A stretch of 64,000 nt of DNA from Lewinellaceae bacterium (GTDB lineage Bacteria; Bacteroidota; Bacteroidia; Chitinophagales; Saprospiraceae): positions 186,001 to 250,000 of the forward strand of contig JACJYC010000002.1 in the NCBI GenBank assembly GCA_020636325.1, in the 5' to 3' direction. How positions within the stretch are numbered: position 1 is the stretch's first letter; every line of letters begins with the position of its first letter. Under the pieces are notes generated by a model. It saw nothing but the letters and a program-made list of their open reading frames with translations. It was not told where the DNA came from and searched no databases. A program made the translations under genes and the position numbers. This document shows positions 25,701 to 34,410 of this stretch, in pieces.

Positions 25701-25768
25701 CTTACGACTTACAACTTACGACTTACAACTTACGACTTACAACTTACACGACTTACAACTTACGACTC
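25701..25768. repeat. TTACGAC/TTACAAC 7-bp tandem repeat
   Basis: About nine 7-base units alternate TTACGAC and TTACAAC and run over the stop codon (25760-25762) of the minus-strand gene. The same repeat, reverse complemented, follows the stop of the plus-strand ATPase gene at 31717-31781, so relative to transcription the orientation is identical. Confidence 0.9.
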
Positions 25769-26482
25769 AATAACAGCAAGCAATTCCCGGGCTTTTTCCC
25801 ATTGATAGGATCGGGCCCTGATGATCGCCTGCAATTGAGTGACGGCTTCTTCCTGCCGGCCGCTTCCGAGCCAGGCCAGGGCGAGGTACCACCCCGCCTG
25901 TTCGGCGAATGCAGTCTCGGAGGCGGCTGCTTTTTGGAGGTAGCCGGTCGCTTTTTCAGGATGATTGTCGGCTAATTGGGCAATGCCGAGGTAGAATACA
26001 GGGGTAATATCGCCGGGATCCTGACCGGCCCATTGTTCCAGCAGGGGAACGGCTTTTTGAAAATCTCCCGACCTGTAGGCCTCCTGCAATCCGGGGCGGT
26101 CACTGGTTTCGCCGCGCTGTTGCAGCACAAGCGGATAGGGTTCAAAATAGGCGGTATAGTCAGGCGGAGAAGCCGGCCGGCCAATGTGCAGGATGCTCCA
26201 GACCGCCAACAGCAGGATCGCAGCCGCAGCCGACGTCCAGATCCAGACCGGTCTTAAAAAGGGCCGCTTTGTGCCGGCCCTCCTTTGATCCGCTTGCTGC
26301 AGTTGCCGGCGCAGGGCGATCCATTCCTGATCCGCAGCGGCAGCCTGCATCCATTTTTCGACCCGGATTGCTTCGGCCAGTTCCGGGTCGCCGGCCATCT
26401 GCTCTTCGAAAGCCCGGCGCTCGTCGTTGTTCATTGCGCCGGTCATGTATTTCTCGATCGTTTCGTCCTGTTGTTGCTGCAT
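25760..26482 (-). CDS. TPR-containing anti-sigma-factor-like membrane protein
   Basis: A 240-residue protein. Residues 1-60 (ETIEKYMTGAMNNDERRAFEEQMAGDPELAEAI) resemble the cytoplasmic anti-sigma region of Bacteroidota; one membrane helix follows (about 78-98) and then a periplasmic part with tetratricopeptide-like helices (about 130-235). It is the second gene after an ECF sigma factor, with 10 bases between, so it probably inhibits or tunes that sigma factor. The final codons lie in a tandem repeat. A larger version of the same design occurs at 54360-55328. Confidence 0.82.
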   Translation of the reverse strand: MQQQQDETIEKYMTGAMNNDERRAFEEQMAGDPELAEAIRVEKWMQAAAADQEWIALRRQLQQADQRRAGTKRPFLRPVWIWTSAAAAILLLAVWSILHIGRPASPPDYTAYFEPYPLVLQQRGETSDRPGLQEAYRSGDFQKAVPLLEQWAGQDPGDITPVFYLGIAQLADNHPEKATGYLQKAAASETAFAEQAGWYLALAWLGSGRQEEAVTQLQAIIRARSYQWEKARELLAVIES

Positions 26483-26492
26483 GCTGTGATAT

Positions 26493-27053
26493 TTATAAAA
26501 ACGGGAACCTGGGATCCTTTTGCATGGCTTCTTTCAATGCCTGCTTGCATTCGAATTTTTTCTTTTTCACATACCCCGGAGAGAAATCAAGCTTTCCGGC
26601 AATTTCATCCGTTGATTGCCGCTGAAAATACAACCCGAGAATTTTCCGGCAGGTATCCCCCAATTTTTCCAGGCAAGTGTGGAACAATTGAAAGCGTTCG
26701 GCCTCCAGGAGCGTGTCCCGGATGTCCTCCGGCACGTGCCAATCCCCGGGGTTTTCCTCCAGCGGCTCAATTTTTTGCGTCCTGCGTTGCCGCGTAAACC
26801 ATTGGTATTTCCCGGCGGAAAACAGGTAGGTTTGCAAACCGGCCCTGATCTCGAAATTCGCGTCGCTCCGCACTTTTCTGAACAGCGCCAGGAGTACTTC
26901 CTGAAAAATATCCCTGGCGTCGGCTTCCTTTCCTCCCCGGCTGGTGACATACCGGATCAGGCCCGGCAGGAATTGCCGGTAGAAATGGTCGATCACCTGG
27001 CCCTCCGATCGCGCCAGACCATCCAATAATTGCCGGTCGCTCAACTCAGCCAT
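26493..27053 (-). CDS. ECF RNA polymerase sigma factor
   Basis: A 186-residue sigma-70 family protein. Region 2 (about 20-85: FYRQFLPGLIRYVTSRGGKEADARDIFQEVLLALFRKV) and region 4 (about 125-180: KILGLYFQRQSTDEIAGKLDFSPGYVKKKKFECKQAL) are clear. There is no region 1 or 3. It is followed by the membrane TPR protein that probably controls it. A -7-like element lies upstream at 27095. Confidence 0.92.
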   Translation of the reverse strand: MAELSDRQLLDGLARSEGQVIDHFYRQFLPGLIRYVTSRGGKEADARDIFQEVLLALFRKVRSDANFEIRAGLQTYLFSAGKYQWFTRQRRTQKIEPLEENPGDWHVPEDIRDTLLEAERFQLFHTCLEKLGDTCRKILGLYFQRQSTDEIAGKLDFSPGYVKKKKFECKQALKEAMQKDPRFPFL

Positions 27054-27094
27054 CCCCTTTTATTAGTCTCTGCAGCAGTTGAAAAAGATACCTC

Positions 27095-27102
27095 CAAAAA
27101 TA
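27095..27102 (-). promoter_or_regulatory. Bacteroidota -7 element before the ECF sigma gene
   Basis: On the minus strand TATTTTTG fits TAnnTTTG, 41 bases before the start at 27053. Confidence 0.35.
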
Positions 27103-27125
27103 TAGAATCACCAAATATTGCGCTT

Positions 27126-28109
27126 TCAGGCGGCCAGATGCGGCAGCACTTCGAGCGTCAACGCCTCCTTTTCCTCCGGCGTCATATCCAGCGGCAACTG
27201 GGCTACGCCGTACAGCCGGCGCAGGATTTCAACGGCTGCAAACGCCTGCACGGCCTTGCGGTCAAACGCACCGTATCCCGTTTCCAGCGCCGCTATGGCG
27301 CGAGGCCATTCTATCCCGCAAAAGCGGAGGTGCGCCAGGAATACCCCGAGGTCGAAAGCCGATTCGCCGCGGAAACAGAATTCAGGGTCAATCACAAATA
27401 CGCCGTTATCGGTCCAAAGCCAGCTGCCGGGGAAAAAATCACCGTGCAGCAGGGTGTCGCCGTCGGCAAGATAGCGCTGCCCCAGGGCCAGGGTACGCTC
27501 GCGGAGGCCGGGTTGACTGAAAATGGTGCGCGCCGCTGCGGCCTGCAATCCGGGTTGGATATCCTCCAGCGGGAATTTGTTATCGGGCTGGAAGGGGAAA
27601 TCGAAAATATGCAGGTGGTTGAGCTCCCGCATGGCCCGGTTGGAAAAGTCGACCCCGGGTGAAGCTGCCGCGCTATTGGAATGCAACGCCCTCAGAAAAC
27701 CGGTCAAAGTGCCCAGTACGGCTTCCGGAAAGGGATTTTCCCGTTTATAATACGCCGTGAAATCGGCGCCTTCTCCCAGGTCTTCGATGGCCTGGATATG
27801 ATTCTCAGGGTCGAAAAAAAGGAGTGAAGGGAGCAATTCGCCGACCCCGGCCCAGGCGCCGGCCACCTTAAAAAAGGCCGCTTCCATACCGGCGCGCTCC
27901 ACCGGCGCAGGAATGGAAGGGTATTTTTCGACATACGGACGAGCCTGTTTCAGAATGAAGGTCCGGTCTGCGGTCCGGATGCGCAAGGTGTAGTTCATAT
28001 TGCCCTCCCCTGCCTTTTCCGCGCCGGTCAGCGTTTCGCCGGGCAGGATCAGGCCGGTATGACGAAGATAACCGGTCAGTTCTTTCGTATTGTTCTGGTC
28101 TAAATGCAT
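27126..28109 (-). CDS. Phosphotransferase (APH/5-methylthioribose kinase-like)
   Basis: A 327-residue kinase-like protein of the APH/ChoK fold. The ATP-binding region is visible near residues 30-55 (GEGNMNYTLRIRTADRTFILKQ) and the catalytic loop and metal site at LLHGDFFPGSWLW...VFVIDPEFCFRGESAFDLG (about 220-255), which resembles MtnK (HGD and VIDPEF) more than antibiotic phosphotransferases. If correct it would phosphorylate methylthioribose in methionine salvage, but no other salvage gene is nearby and the substrate remains open. It is divergent from the efflux operon. Confidence 0.82.
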   Translation of the reverse strand: MHLDQNNTKELTGYLRHTGLILPGETLTGAEKAGEGNMNYTLRIRTADRTFILKQARPYVEKYPSIPAPVERAGMEAAFFKVAGAWAGVGELLPSLLFFDPENHIQAIEDLGEGADFTAYYKRENPFPEAVLGTLTGFLRALHSNSAAASPGVDFSNRAMRELNHLHIFDFPFQPDNKFPLEDIQPGLQAAAARTIFSQPGLRERTLALGQRYLADGDTLLHGDFFPGSWLWTDNGVFVIDPEFCFRGESAFDLGVFLAHLRFCGIEWPRAIAALETGYGAFDRKAVQAFAAVEILRRLYGVAQLPLDMTPEEKEALTLEVLPHLAA

Positions 28110-28210
28110 AAGCGTTTTTTTGCCAGGCTAAGATAACCCGTTGTTTCGTAATCCATAAATGCACCCCGGGCGCAAAGCGCGATCAAAGCGCATATTGCGG
28201 GACCCAATAC

Positions 28211-28245
28211 TTTCCGATTCCGGACAAAGTATCCGATTTCGGGCA
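28211..28245 (+). promoter_or_regulatory. Tandem 16-bp dyads upstream of the efflux operon
   Basis: TTTCCGATTCCGGACA (28211-28226) and TATCCGATTTCGGGCA (28230-28245) align with the dyads at 7650-7685 and 10325-10361 (shared core TCCGA/TTCGA-nn-TCGG/CCGGACA form) and are 19 bases apart. They end 53 bases before the -24 box. Probable enhancer-like sites of the sigma-54 activator encoded in this operon. Confidence 0.55.
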
Positions 28246-28297
28246 AAAAGAACAATGTTTGTTATTTGTAAATAATTAATAGTCAATTTATTAAATC

Positions 28298-28314
28298 TTG
28301 GCACGCCTTTGGCA
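28298..28314 (+). promoter_or_regulatory. Sigma-54 (-24/-12) promoter of the efflux operon
   Basis: TTGGCACGCCTTTGGCA matches TTGGCAC-N5-TTGCA with one mismatch (TGGC for TTGC); the invariant GG and GC are 12 bases apart as required. Transcription would start near 28325, giving a leader of about 17 bases to the ATG at 28342. Confidence 0.75.
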
Positions 28315-28341
28315 CTTATCTGTTCAACATCAAAACGGCGT

Positions 28342-29595
28342 ATGGACAGAGAATTGTCGGACATTACCAAAAGGAAAAGGAAGATCAGGCTGATAGCTTT
28401 TACCGGCATCGGATTGCTCCTCCTGCTGGTGCTGATATGGGGGCTTCGCAAGGCGTTTGAAAGCCGCCTCGACCCGCGCCAGATCCTGACGGCTGTGGCG
28501 GAGACAGGTCCGGTAGAAAGCTCCGTGACCGCTACCGGGGAAGTCATTCCCGAATTTGAGCAGGTGATCACCAGTCCGATCCAGGCAAACATCGATGAGG
28601 TCCTGAAGAGCGCCGGTTCCAGGGTTGAACCGGGGAACGCGATATTGGCGCTCGACCGGTCTTTTGCCCTGCTGGATTACGAAAAACTCCGGCAGGAGAA
28701 GGAGCTGAAAGAGAACGGGATCACTAAACTCCGGCTGGAATTGCAGAAGAACTCGTTCGACCTGCAGATCACCGATTCCATCAAGGCCTTGGAAATCCTG
28801 CAGATGGAAACGGAGCTGGAAGACGCCAAACGACTGCTGCAGATCGGCGGCGGCACCCAGGAAGAGGTGGATCTCAAGGCCAACAAGCTCAAAATGGCGC
28901 GGCTCGAAAAGCGAAAGCTCGAATTCGGGCTGGGTATCGACCGCCAGCAAACAGAAACCAGCATCCGGGAACTGCAACTTCAATCCGAGATCCAGGGCAG
29001 TTCTCTCAAAACCATGGAAGAAAAACTGCAGCGCGCAAACGTAGTGGCCTCCCGCAGCGGGGTGATCACCTGGGTGAATGAAAACCTGGGCACGGCGGTC
29101 AATGAAGGCGACGTGCTGGCCAGGATTGCCGATCTCAGCAGGTTCAAGATCGTCGGTACCTGTTCGAACGCCTATGCCGAGCGGATCCATGCCGGCATGC
29201 CCGTAATCGTGCAACTCAACGGGGACGAACGAACGGAAGGGACGGTCTCTACCGTTCGGCCGACCGTTGAGAACAATATCCTGACTTTTGAAGTCAAACT
29301 GGACCGGCCGGATCATCCGCAACTCCGGCCCAATATGCGGGTGGAGATCTATATTGTCACGGGCTCGAAACAAGCGGCCGTCCGGGTGGCCAACGGGCCT
29401 GCGTTCAACGGAAATCCGACCCAAGCCTTGTTTGTCATCCAGGGCGACCGGGCCGTACGCCGAACGGTGCAGGTCGGGTTGAGCAATTTTGACTTCGTCG
29501 AGATTGAGCAGAATATCCGGGAAGGCGAAGAGGTCATCATCAGCGATATGACCCGTTACGAACACCTCACCCAGCTAAAGATAAACCGGCCATGA
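28342..29595 (+). CDS. HlyD/MacA-type periplasmic adaptor protein
   Basis: A 417-residue membrane fusion protein. One N-terminal membrane helix (about 17-35) is followed by a lipoyl/beta-barrel half (SSVTATGEVIPEFEQVITSPIQANIDEVLKSAGSRV), a long alpha-helical hairpin (about 110-230) and the returning barrel (VVASRSGVITWVNENLGTAVNEGDVLARIADL). It bridges the inner-membrane permeases and the TolC channel. The ATG at 28342 (MDRELSDITKRKRK) sits correctly behind the sigma-54 promoter. Its stop overlaps the next start by four bases (ATGA), so translation is coupled to TolC. Confidence 0.93.
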   Translation: MDRELSDITKRKRKIRLIAFTGIGLLLLLVLIWGLRKAFESRLDPRQILTAVAETGPVESSVTATGEVIPEFEQVITSPIQANIDEVLKSAGSRVEPGNAILALDRSFALLDYEKLRQEKELKENGITKLRLELQKNSFDLQITDSIKALEILQMETELEDAKRLLQIGGGTQEEVDLKANKLKMARLEKRKLEFGLGIDRQQTETSIRELQLQSEIQGSSLKTMEEKLQRANVVASRSGVITWVNENLGTAVNEGDVLARIADLSRFKIVGTCSNAYAERIHAGMPVIVQLNGDERTEGTVSTVRPTVENNILTFEVKLDRPDHPQLRPNMRVEIYIVTGSKQAAVRVANGPAFNGNPTQALFVIQGDRAVRRTVQVGLSNFDFVEIEQNIREGEEVIISDMTRYEHLTQLKINRP

Positions 29596-31034
29596 AACGA
29601 GGCTACCTGATCCTGCTGCTGCTGTTGGTCCGGATAACGATCTGGCCCCAAACCCGCACCCTGAGCCTGGAGCGCACAATCGATCTGGCCCGGGAGCAAT
29701 CGGTAGCCGCCCGGAAGGCCAATACCGTAAAAGTGACCCGTTATTGGGAATGGCGGGCCTTCAAATCCAACTACCGGCCCAGCATCACCTGGAGCGGCCA
29801 GGCGCCGGGCTTCAGCCGGACTTCCAAGGAAGTCATTCAACCCGACGGTACGGTCAGGTTCCAATCCATCTCCCAGAACAATTACATCAGCCAGGTCAGC
29901 CTCAGCCAACCCATCGCGTTTACGGGCGGCGCCCTCTTCATCGGTACATATCTGCAGCGTTTTGACGACCTGAACCAGGACAATACCCTCTACAACGGCA
30001 TACCGCTTCAACTCGGCATCAGCCAGCCCATATTTGCGTACAACCCCCTGAAATGGGATAAACGGATCGAACCGCTCCGGTACCGGGAATCCCAACAGGC
30101 TTATGTTGCCAATATGGAAGAGGTCGGGGTGACGGCCCTGGATTATTTTTTCAACCTGCAGATCGCTCAGATCGATTATGCCATCGCAGCAACAAATGTG
30201 GCCAATACCGACACCATATTCCGCATCACCAGCGAGAAATACGACCTCGGCAAGGTGTCCAGGAATGACTTGCTGCAGCTGAAACTTGAAAAACTGAAGG
30301 CCGCCAAGGCGCTGGCCCAGGCACAGCAGGACCTGAAGACCGCCGAACTGGACCTGGGATCCTATATCGGATTCCGGGACTTGACGGACGTGCGGTTGGT
30401 CCTTCCGGAAAACATCCGGGAAGTGGACGTCCGGGAAGAAACCGCCCTGAAAGAAGCCCTGGAAAACCGGCCGGAAGCCATTTCCTTTGCCCGCCGGGAC
30501 CTGGAGGCGGAAAAGGAAGTTGCGCAGGCCAAGGGCAGCACAGGGTTCTCTGCCGGCCTGACCGGAACGCTGGGATTTGCCAAAACAGGCGACAGGATCG
30601 GCGATATTTACCGGAATCCGCCCGACCAGCAAACCCTTTCTTTGACCTTTAATTTTCCGATCGTAGATTGGGGGCGTTCCAGGTCGCAACTGGAAACTGC
30701 CAGGGCCAACCAACAACTGGCGCTGACGGAAATAGAACAGGACCGGATCAACTTTGAGCAGCAATTGCTGACCGAGGTCGGCAGGTTTCACCGGTTTTAT
30801 ACCCAGGTGGACCTCAACAGGGAAGTAGATGAGCTGGCCCAGGATCGCTATCAGATCGCCCAGGACCGCTTCATCGCCGGAAACCTCGGCATCACCGAAC
30901 TGGTGATCGCGCTGCAGGAAAAAGACCGCGCCAAACGGGATTATGTCCTTTCGCTGCGGGATTACTGGCGGAGTTATTACCTGGTCCGCCTGTTCACGCT
31001 TTATGATTTTGAAAAGGCACAAAAATTAAAATAA
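29592..31034 (+). CDS. TolC-family outer-membrane efflux channel
   Basis: A 480-residue outer-membrane protein with a signal peptide (about 1-19) and the two repeated OEP coiled-coil segments (about 20-250 and 260-470; e.g. LGKVSRNDLLQLKLEKLKAAKALAQAQQDLKTAELDLGSYIG and IAQDRFIAGNLGITELVIALQEKDRAKRDYVLSLRDYW). It provides the trimeric exit duct for the HlyD/ABC system. It overlaps the adaptor gene by four bases and precedes the ATPase by 11. Confidence 0.93.
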   Translation: MKRGYLILLLLLVRITIWPQTRTLSLERTIDLAREQSVAARKANTVKVTRYWEWRAFKSNYRPSITWSGQAPGFSRTSKEVIQPDGTVRFQSISQNNYISQVSLSQPIAFTGGALFIGTYLQRFDDLNQDNTLYNGIPLQLGISQPIFAYNPLKWDKRIEPLRYRESQQAYVANMEEVGVTALDYFFNLQIAQIDYAIAATNVANTDTIFRITSEKYDLGKVSRNDLLQLKLEKLKAAKALAQAQQDLKTAELDLGSYIGFRDLTDVRLVLPENIREVDVREETALKEALENRPEAISFARRDLEAEKEVAQAKGSTGFSAGLTGTLGFAKTGDRIGDIYRNPPDQQTLSLTFNFPIVDWGRSRSQLETARANQQLALTEIEQDRINFEQQLLTEVGRFHRFYTQVDLNREVDELAQDRYQIAQDRFIAGNLGITELVIALQEKDRAKRDYVLSLRDYWRSYYLVRLFTLYDFEKAQKLK

Positions 31035-31045
31035 ACGCAAACAGC

Positions 31046-31711
31046 ATGATCGCTTTGCAGAACGTCAATAAGGTCTACCAGACCAAATCCATTGAAACGG
31101 TGGCGTTGAACCGGATCAACCTGGAGGTCGCGGGCGGGGAATTCCTGGCCATCATGGGGCCCTCCGGGTGCGGCAAAAGTACACTCCTCAACATCATGGG
31201 CCTGCTGGATGAGCCGACCGACGGCGCGGTATCGATCAACGCCTCGGACCTCAAAGGCTATTCCGACAAACAGCTCGCCCGGTTCCGGAACAAGCATATC
31301 GGGTTTGTTTTCCAGAGCTACCACCTGATCAACGACCTCCAGGTGATGGACAATGTGGAGATCCCGTTGCTGTACAGGCGGGTATCCGGGAAGGAGCGGC
31401 GGCAACTGGCGGCAGAAGCCCTCTCCAGGGTGGGCCTGCGCAACCGGATGGAGCATTTTCCGACCCAGCTTTCCGGCGGCCAGTGCCAACGGGTCGCCAT
31501 CGCCAGGGCCATCGTAGGCCAGCCGTCCATCATCCTTGCCGACGAACCGACCGGAAACCTCGACAGCGTCATGGGCGCGGAGATCATGGAAATCCTGCTC
31601 CAGCTCAACCAGGAAAACGGGACGACCATCGTCATGGTGACCCACGACGAAACCATGGCCCGCCAGGCCCACCGCATCGTCCGGTTGTTCGACGGCAGCC
31701 AGGTGATGTGA
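31046..31711 (+). CDS. MacB/LolD-type ABC transporter ATP-binding protein
   Basis: A 221-residue ATPase. Walker A GPSGCGKST (38-46), signature LSGGQ (142-146) and Walker B IILADEPTGNLDS (162-174) are intact, and the family is that of MacB, LolD and FtsE, which pair with FtsX-type permeases. It energises the two half-size permeases that follow. It is the only such ATPase in the window, so it may also serve the three orphan full-size permeases at 2.5-10.2 kb (inference). A 7-bp tandem repeat starts just after its stop and separates it by 159 bases from the permeases. Confidence 0.95.
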   Translation: MIALQNVNKVYQTKSIETVALNRINLEVAGGEFLAIMGPSGCGKSTLLNIMGLLDEPTDGAVSINASDLKGYSDKQLARFRNKHIGFVFQSYHLINDLQVMDNVEIPLLYRRVSGKERRQLAAEALSRVGLRNRMEHFPTQLSGGQCQRVAIARAIVGQPSIILADEPTGNLDSVMGAEIMEILLQLNQENGTTIVMVTHDETMARQAHRIVRLFDGSQVM

Positions 31712-31716
31712 TTGGG

Positions 31717-31781
31717 AGTCGTGAGTTGTAAGTTGTAAGTCGTAAGTTGTAAGTCGTAAGTTGTAAGTCGTGAGTCGTAAG
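31717..31781. repeat. GTTGTAAGTCGTAA 7-bp tandem repeat
   Basis: About nine units of GTTGTAA/GTCGTAA/GTCGTGA directly follow the ATPase stop codon, ending in a run of eight or more G. It is the reverse complement of the repeat at 25701-25768. It lies inside the efflux operon, where it could form structure in the mRNA and set the ratio of ATPase to permease. Confidence 0.9.
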
Positions 31782-31870
31782 GGGGGGGCTTATGAGGCAT
31801 GAACCCGCGAGGTTGAGCGGTTATCCGGGAGGCGATAGCGGCGAATTTATTAATCCTTTATCAGTTGAAT

Positions 31871-33124
31871 ATGCTGCGCAATTATCTCAAAATAGCCTGG
31901 AAGGTGTTGAAACGCAATCCGTTCTTCACGTTCGTCAGTTTGTTCGGCATCAGCCTGACCATTGCGATCCTGCTGGTGCTGGCGGCATTGATCGATCATG
32001 CCCTGGGGGCCCATTATCCGGAGACTTTCAGGGACAGGACCCTCAATGTGCTTCGCGTGCGTATGGATAACGGCAAGGACGGGTCCTGGCAGGAGCAGGC
32101 CAGTTTTTATTACCTCGACCATTATGTGAAACAATTGAAAACGCCCGAGGTCGTCGCCCTCATTTCGCATGGCGAGCTGACCAACACTTTTGTGGGCAAC
32201 AAAAAACTGTCGCTGACCCTGAAGTATACCTGTGAGAATTTCTGGAAGGCGAATGATTTCGATTTTCTGGAAGGGCGCCCGTACGACAAGCAACAGATCG
32301 ACAATAACGAATATGTCGCGGTGATCTCCGAAGCTACCCGGGACGCCTATTTCGGCAAAGGACAAAAGGCGGCAGGACAGTGGATCGAGACCGATAATAC
32401 CCGTTACCGGGTTTCGGGGGTGGTCAGGAACGTTTCCCAGGCCAGGTTCATCACCTTTTCCGACATCTATGCGCCGTACAATACTTCCAAATCCAACCTG
32501 GAGGAAAAGATCTTCCTGGGGCCCTACTTCGGGATCATCCTGGCGCGCAGCAAATCCGATCTGCCCAGGATCCGGGAGGAGTTCCAATCCATGGTCAGCC
32601 GGATTGAAATACCCCCGCTGGAAGACTGGCGCAAAGAATACAAGTTCCTGGTGTCGAAAGTATCCACCCCGTATGAAATGATCGCATCGACCGTTTTCGG
32701 GGAAGACAACTCGCCGGTAGCCAAATTAACAGCTATTCTGGTGACGGCTATGGTGCTGTTCATGTCGCTGCCCGCCTTGAACCTGGTCAACCTGAATTCC
32801 AGCAGGATCATGGAGCGCTCTTCTGAGATCGGCGTGCGCAAGGCTTTCGGCGCCACCTCTTCAACCCTGGTCGTGCAGTTCATCGTAGAAAATATCCTGC
32901 TGACCCTGGTCGGCGGCATCATTGCGCTGGTCCTGGCAGCCGGCATCCTGGAATGGGTTGAAGGGAGCGGGTTGATCCCTTACGCAAGCTTGTCGATCAA
33001 TTTCAGGATCTTCCTCGTCGCCGTGATCCTCTGCTTTTTCTTCGGTATCCTTTCGGGGGTGCTGCCCGCTTTCCAAATGTCCAAGCTCAAGATTGTTAAC
33101 GCCTTAAAAGACCACGAACTATGA
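31871..33124 (+). CDS. Half-size FtsX-type ABC permease
   Basis: A 417-residue inner-membrane protein with one FtsX module: N-terminal helix (about 20-42, FFTFVSLFGISLTIAILLVLAALI), a periplasmic domain (about 45-275) and a three-helix core (about 285-405) carrying EIGVRKAFGAT. It is half the length of the orphan permeases. The ATG at 31871 is preferred to TTG 31865. Its stop overlaps the start of the next permease by four bases, so a heterodimer is likely. Confidence 0.92.
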   Translation: MLRNYLKIAWKVLKRNPFFTFVSLFGISLTIAILLVLAALIDHALGAHYPETFRDRTLNVLRVRMDNGKDGSWQEQASFYYLDHYVKQLKTPEVVALISHGELTNTFVGNKKLSLTLKYTCENFWKANDFDFLEGRPYDKQQIDNNEYVAVISEATRDAYFGKGQKAAGQWIETDNTRYRVSGVVRNVSQARFITFSDIYAPYNTSKSNLEEKIFLGPYFGIILARSKSDLPRIREEFQSMVSRIEIPPLEDWRKEYKFLVSKVSTPYEMIASTVFGEDNSPVAKLTAILVTAMVLFMSLPALNLVNLNSSRIMERSSEIGVRKAFGATSSTLVVQFIVENILLTLVGGIIALVLAAGILEWVEGSGLIPYASLSINFRIFLVAVILCFFFGILSGVLPAFQMSKLKIVNALKDHEL

Positions 33125-34287
33125 TCCGGCACTTGTTCAAACTGATCTGGAACCAAAAGCGGAAAAACCTGGGAATTCTGTTTGAGATCCTGTTTTCCTA
33201 TATGGTCCTTTTCGCGGTTTTCACTTTTGGGTTCTTTTACCTCAGGTTTTATCTGCAGCCGCTGGGGTTTGAATACAAAGACAGGTGGGCGGTTTTCCTG
33301 AACTGGAACGATACGCCGGGAGAAGACGTGGAAACCATTCAGCAGGCGATGGTTGATCAGTTGAAGGGGCACGTGGAAATTGAACGGTTTGCTTTTTCCA
33401 ATGAGGTCATGCCGTTTGCCAACTACATCAATTTCACCGGATTCAAAACGGAAGAAAAGAGCGAAGGCGCCTATGTGTTCACTGCGGATGACCGCTATTT
33501 CCAGACCATGGGCATGCACCTGCAGGAAGGGCGGTGGTTTGAGGAGGAGGATGAAAGCGCTCCGGTTCTGCCGGCGGTTGTCACCCGGTCGTTCGGCAAG
33601 GCGATGTTCGGCACGGATTCGCCGCTTGGAAAATCGATCATTGAAGGCGATAATACCCAAAGAAAGATCATCGGCGTTGTGGATGATTTTCGGTTCGGCG
33701 GCGACCTGGAAGGCCGCAACAACAGCGTTTTTTTAAGAATGGCCACCCGGCAACCGGCGCCCCGGATGCTGTTGAAGGTGAAATCGTCGGCAGGCGCGGC
33801 ATTTGAGGCCAAATTGCTGAAGGATTTCCAGCGGCTGGCGCCGGGTTGGTCGATCGAGATCAAATACATGGAGGAAATGCGCCGGACCAATATCAGGCAG
33901 CGCCTGATCCCGCTGATCGCCTTCGGCATAATCGGGCTGTTCCTGGTCTTTAATGTGGCGCTCGGCCTGTTTGGGGTGCTCTGGCAGAATATCGGCAAAC
34001 GGCGCGAGGAGATCGGCGTGCGGCGCGCCATGGGATCCACCCAAAAAGAGATTGCTTCCCAATTTATCGGGGAAATGACCGTGCTCGCAACCCTGAGCCT
34101 GCTGCTGGGTGTCTTTTTTGCCGTTCAGTTTCCGCTTTTACACGTCTTCAAGGTCGCAACAGAGGTCTATATTGCAGCCATTCTGGCCGGCATGCTCGTT
34201 ATTTATTCCCTGGTTTTTCTTTGTTCTTTTTTCCCAAGCCTTCAGGCCGCCCGGATGCACCCGGCTGTCGCATTGAGGGACGAATAA
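33121..34287 (+). CDS. Half-size FtsX-type ABC permease
   Basis: A 388-residue permease with one FtsX module: N-terminal helix (about 18-42), periplasmic domain, and core helices (about 265-375) carrying EIGVRRAMGST. Together with the preceding gene it would form the membrane part of a MacB-like complex with the ATPase at 31046 and the HlyD/TolC pair. Start and previous stop overlap (ATGA). Confidence 0.92.
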   Translation: MIRHLFKLIWNQKRKNLGILFEILFSYMVLFAVFTFGFFYLRFYLQPLGFEYKDRWAVFLNWNDTPGEDVETIQQAMVDQLKGHVEIERFAFSNEVMPFANYINFTGFKTEEKSEGAYVFTADDRYFQTMGMHLQEGRWFEEEDESAPVLPAVVTRSFGKAMFGTDSPLGKSIIEGDNTQRKIIGVVDDFRFGGDLEGRNNSVFLRMATRQPAPRMLLKVKSSAGAAFEAKLLKDFQRLAPGWSIEIKYMEEMRRTNIRQRLIPLIAFGIIGLFLVFNVALGLFGVLWQNIGKRREEIGVRRAMGSTQKEIASQFIGEMTVLATLSLLLGVFFAVQFPLLHVFKVATEVYIAAILAGMLVIYSLVFLCSFFPSLQAARMHPAVALRDE

Positions 34288-34385
34288 GCCGCAGACGGAT
34301 GATTTACCGATTAAAAGCCGGCTCATGGATAAAACCTGTTGTTTTTTGTATAATTTCACTTGAAATCCGGGATATCCGAATCAAC

Positions 34386-34401
34386 CCGCCGTATTCGGCG
34401 G
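34386..34401 (+). other. Hairpin just before the sigma-54 activator start
   Basis: CCGCCG-TATT-CGGCGG is a perfect 6-bp stem with a 4-base loop, ending nine bases before the ATG at 34411. In RNA it would cover the ribosome-binding region and could lower translation of the regulator. Confidence 0.4.
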
Positions 34402-34410
34402 CAACAGCGT

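Noticed and set aside
25386..25768. Possible CRISPR array
   Set aside because: Units are 7-17 bases, often adjacent or irregularly spaced, with no 25-40-base repeats and unique spacers; no cas gene is nearby.
29556..31022. Minus-strand open frame of 488 codons opposite TolC
   Set aside because: Shadow of a clear TolC gene; the product shows no recognisable domain.
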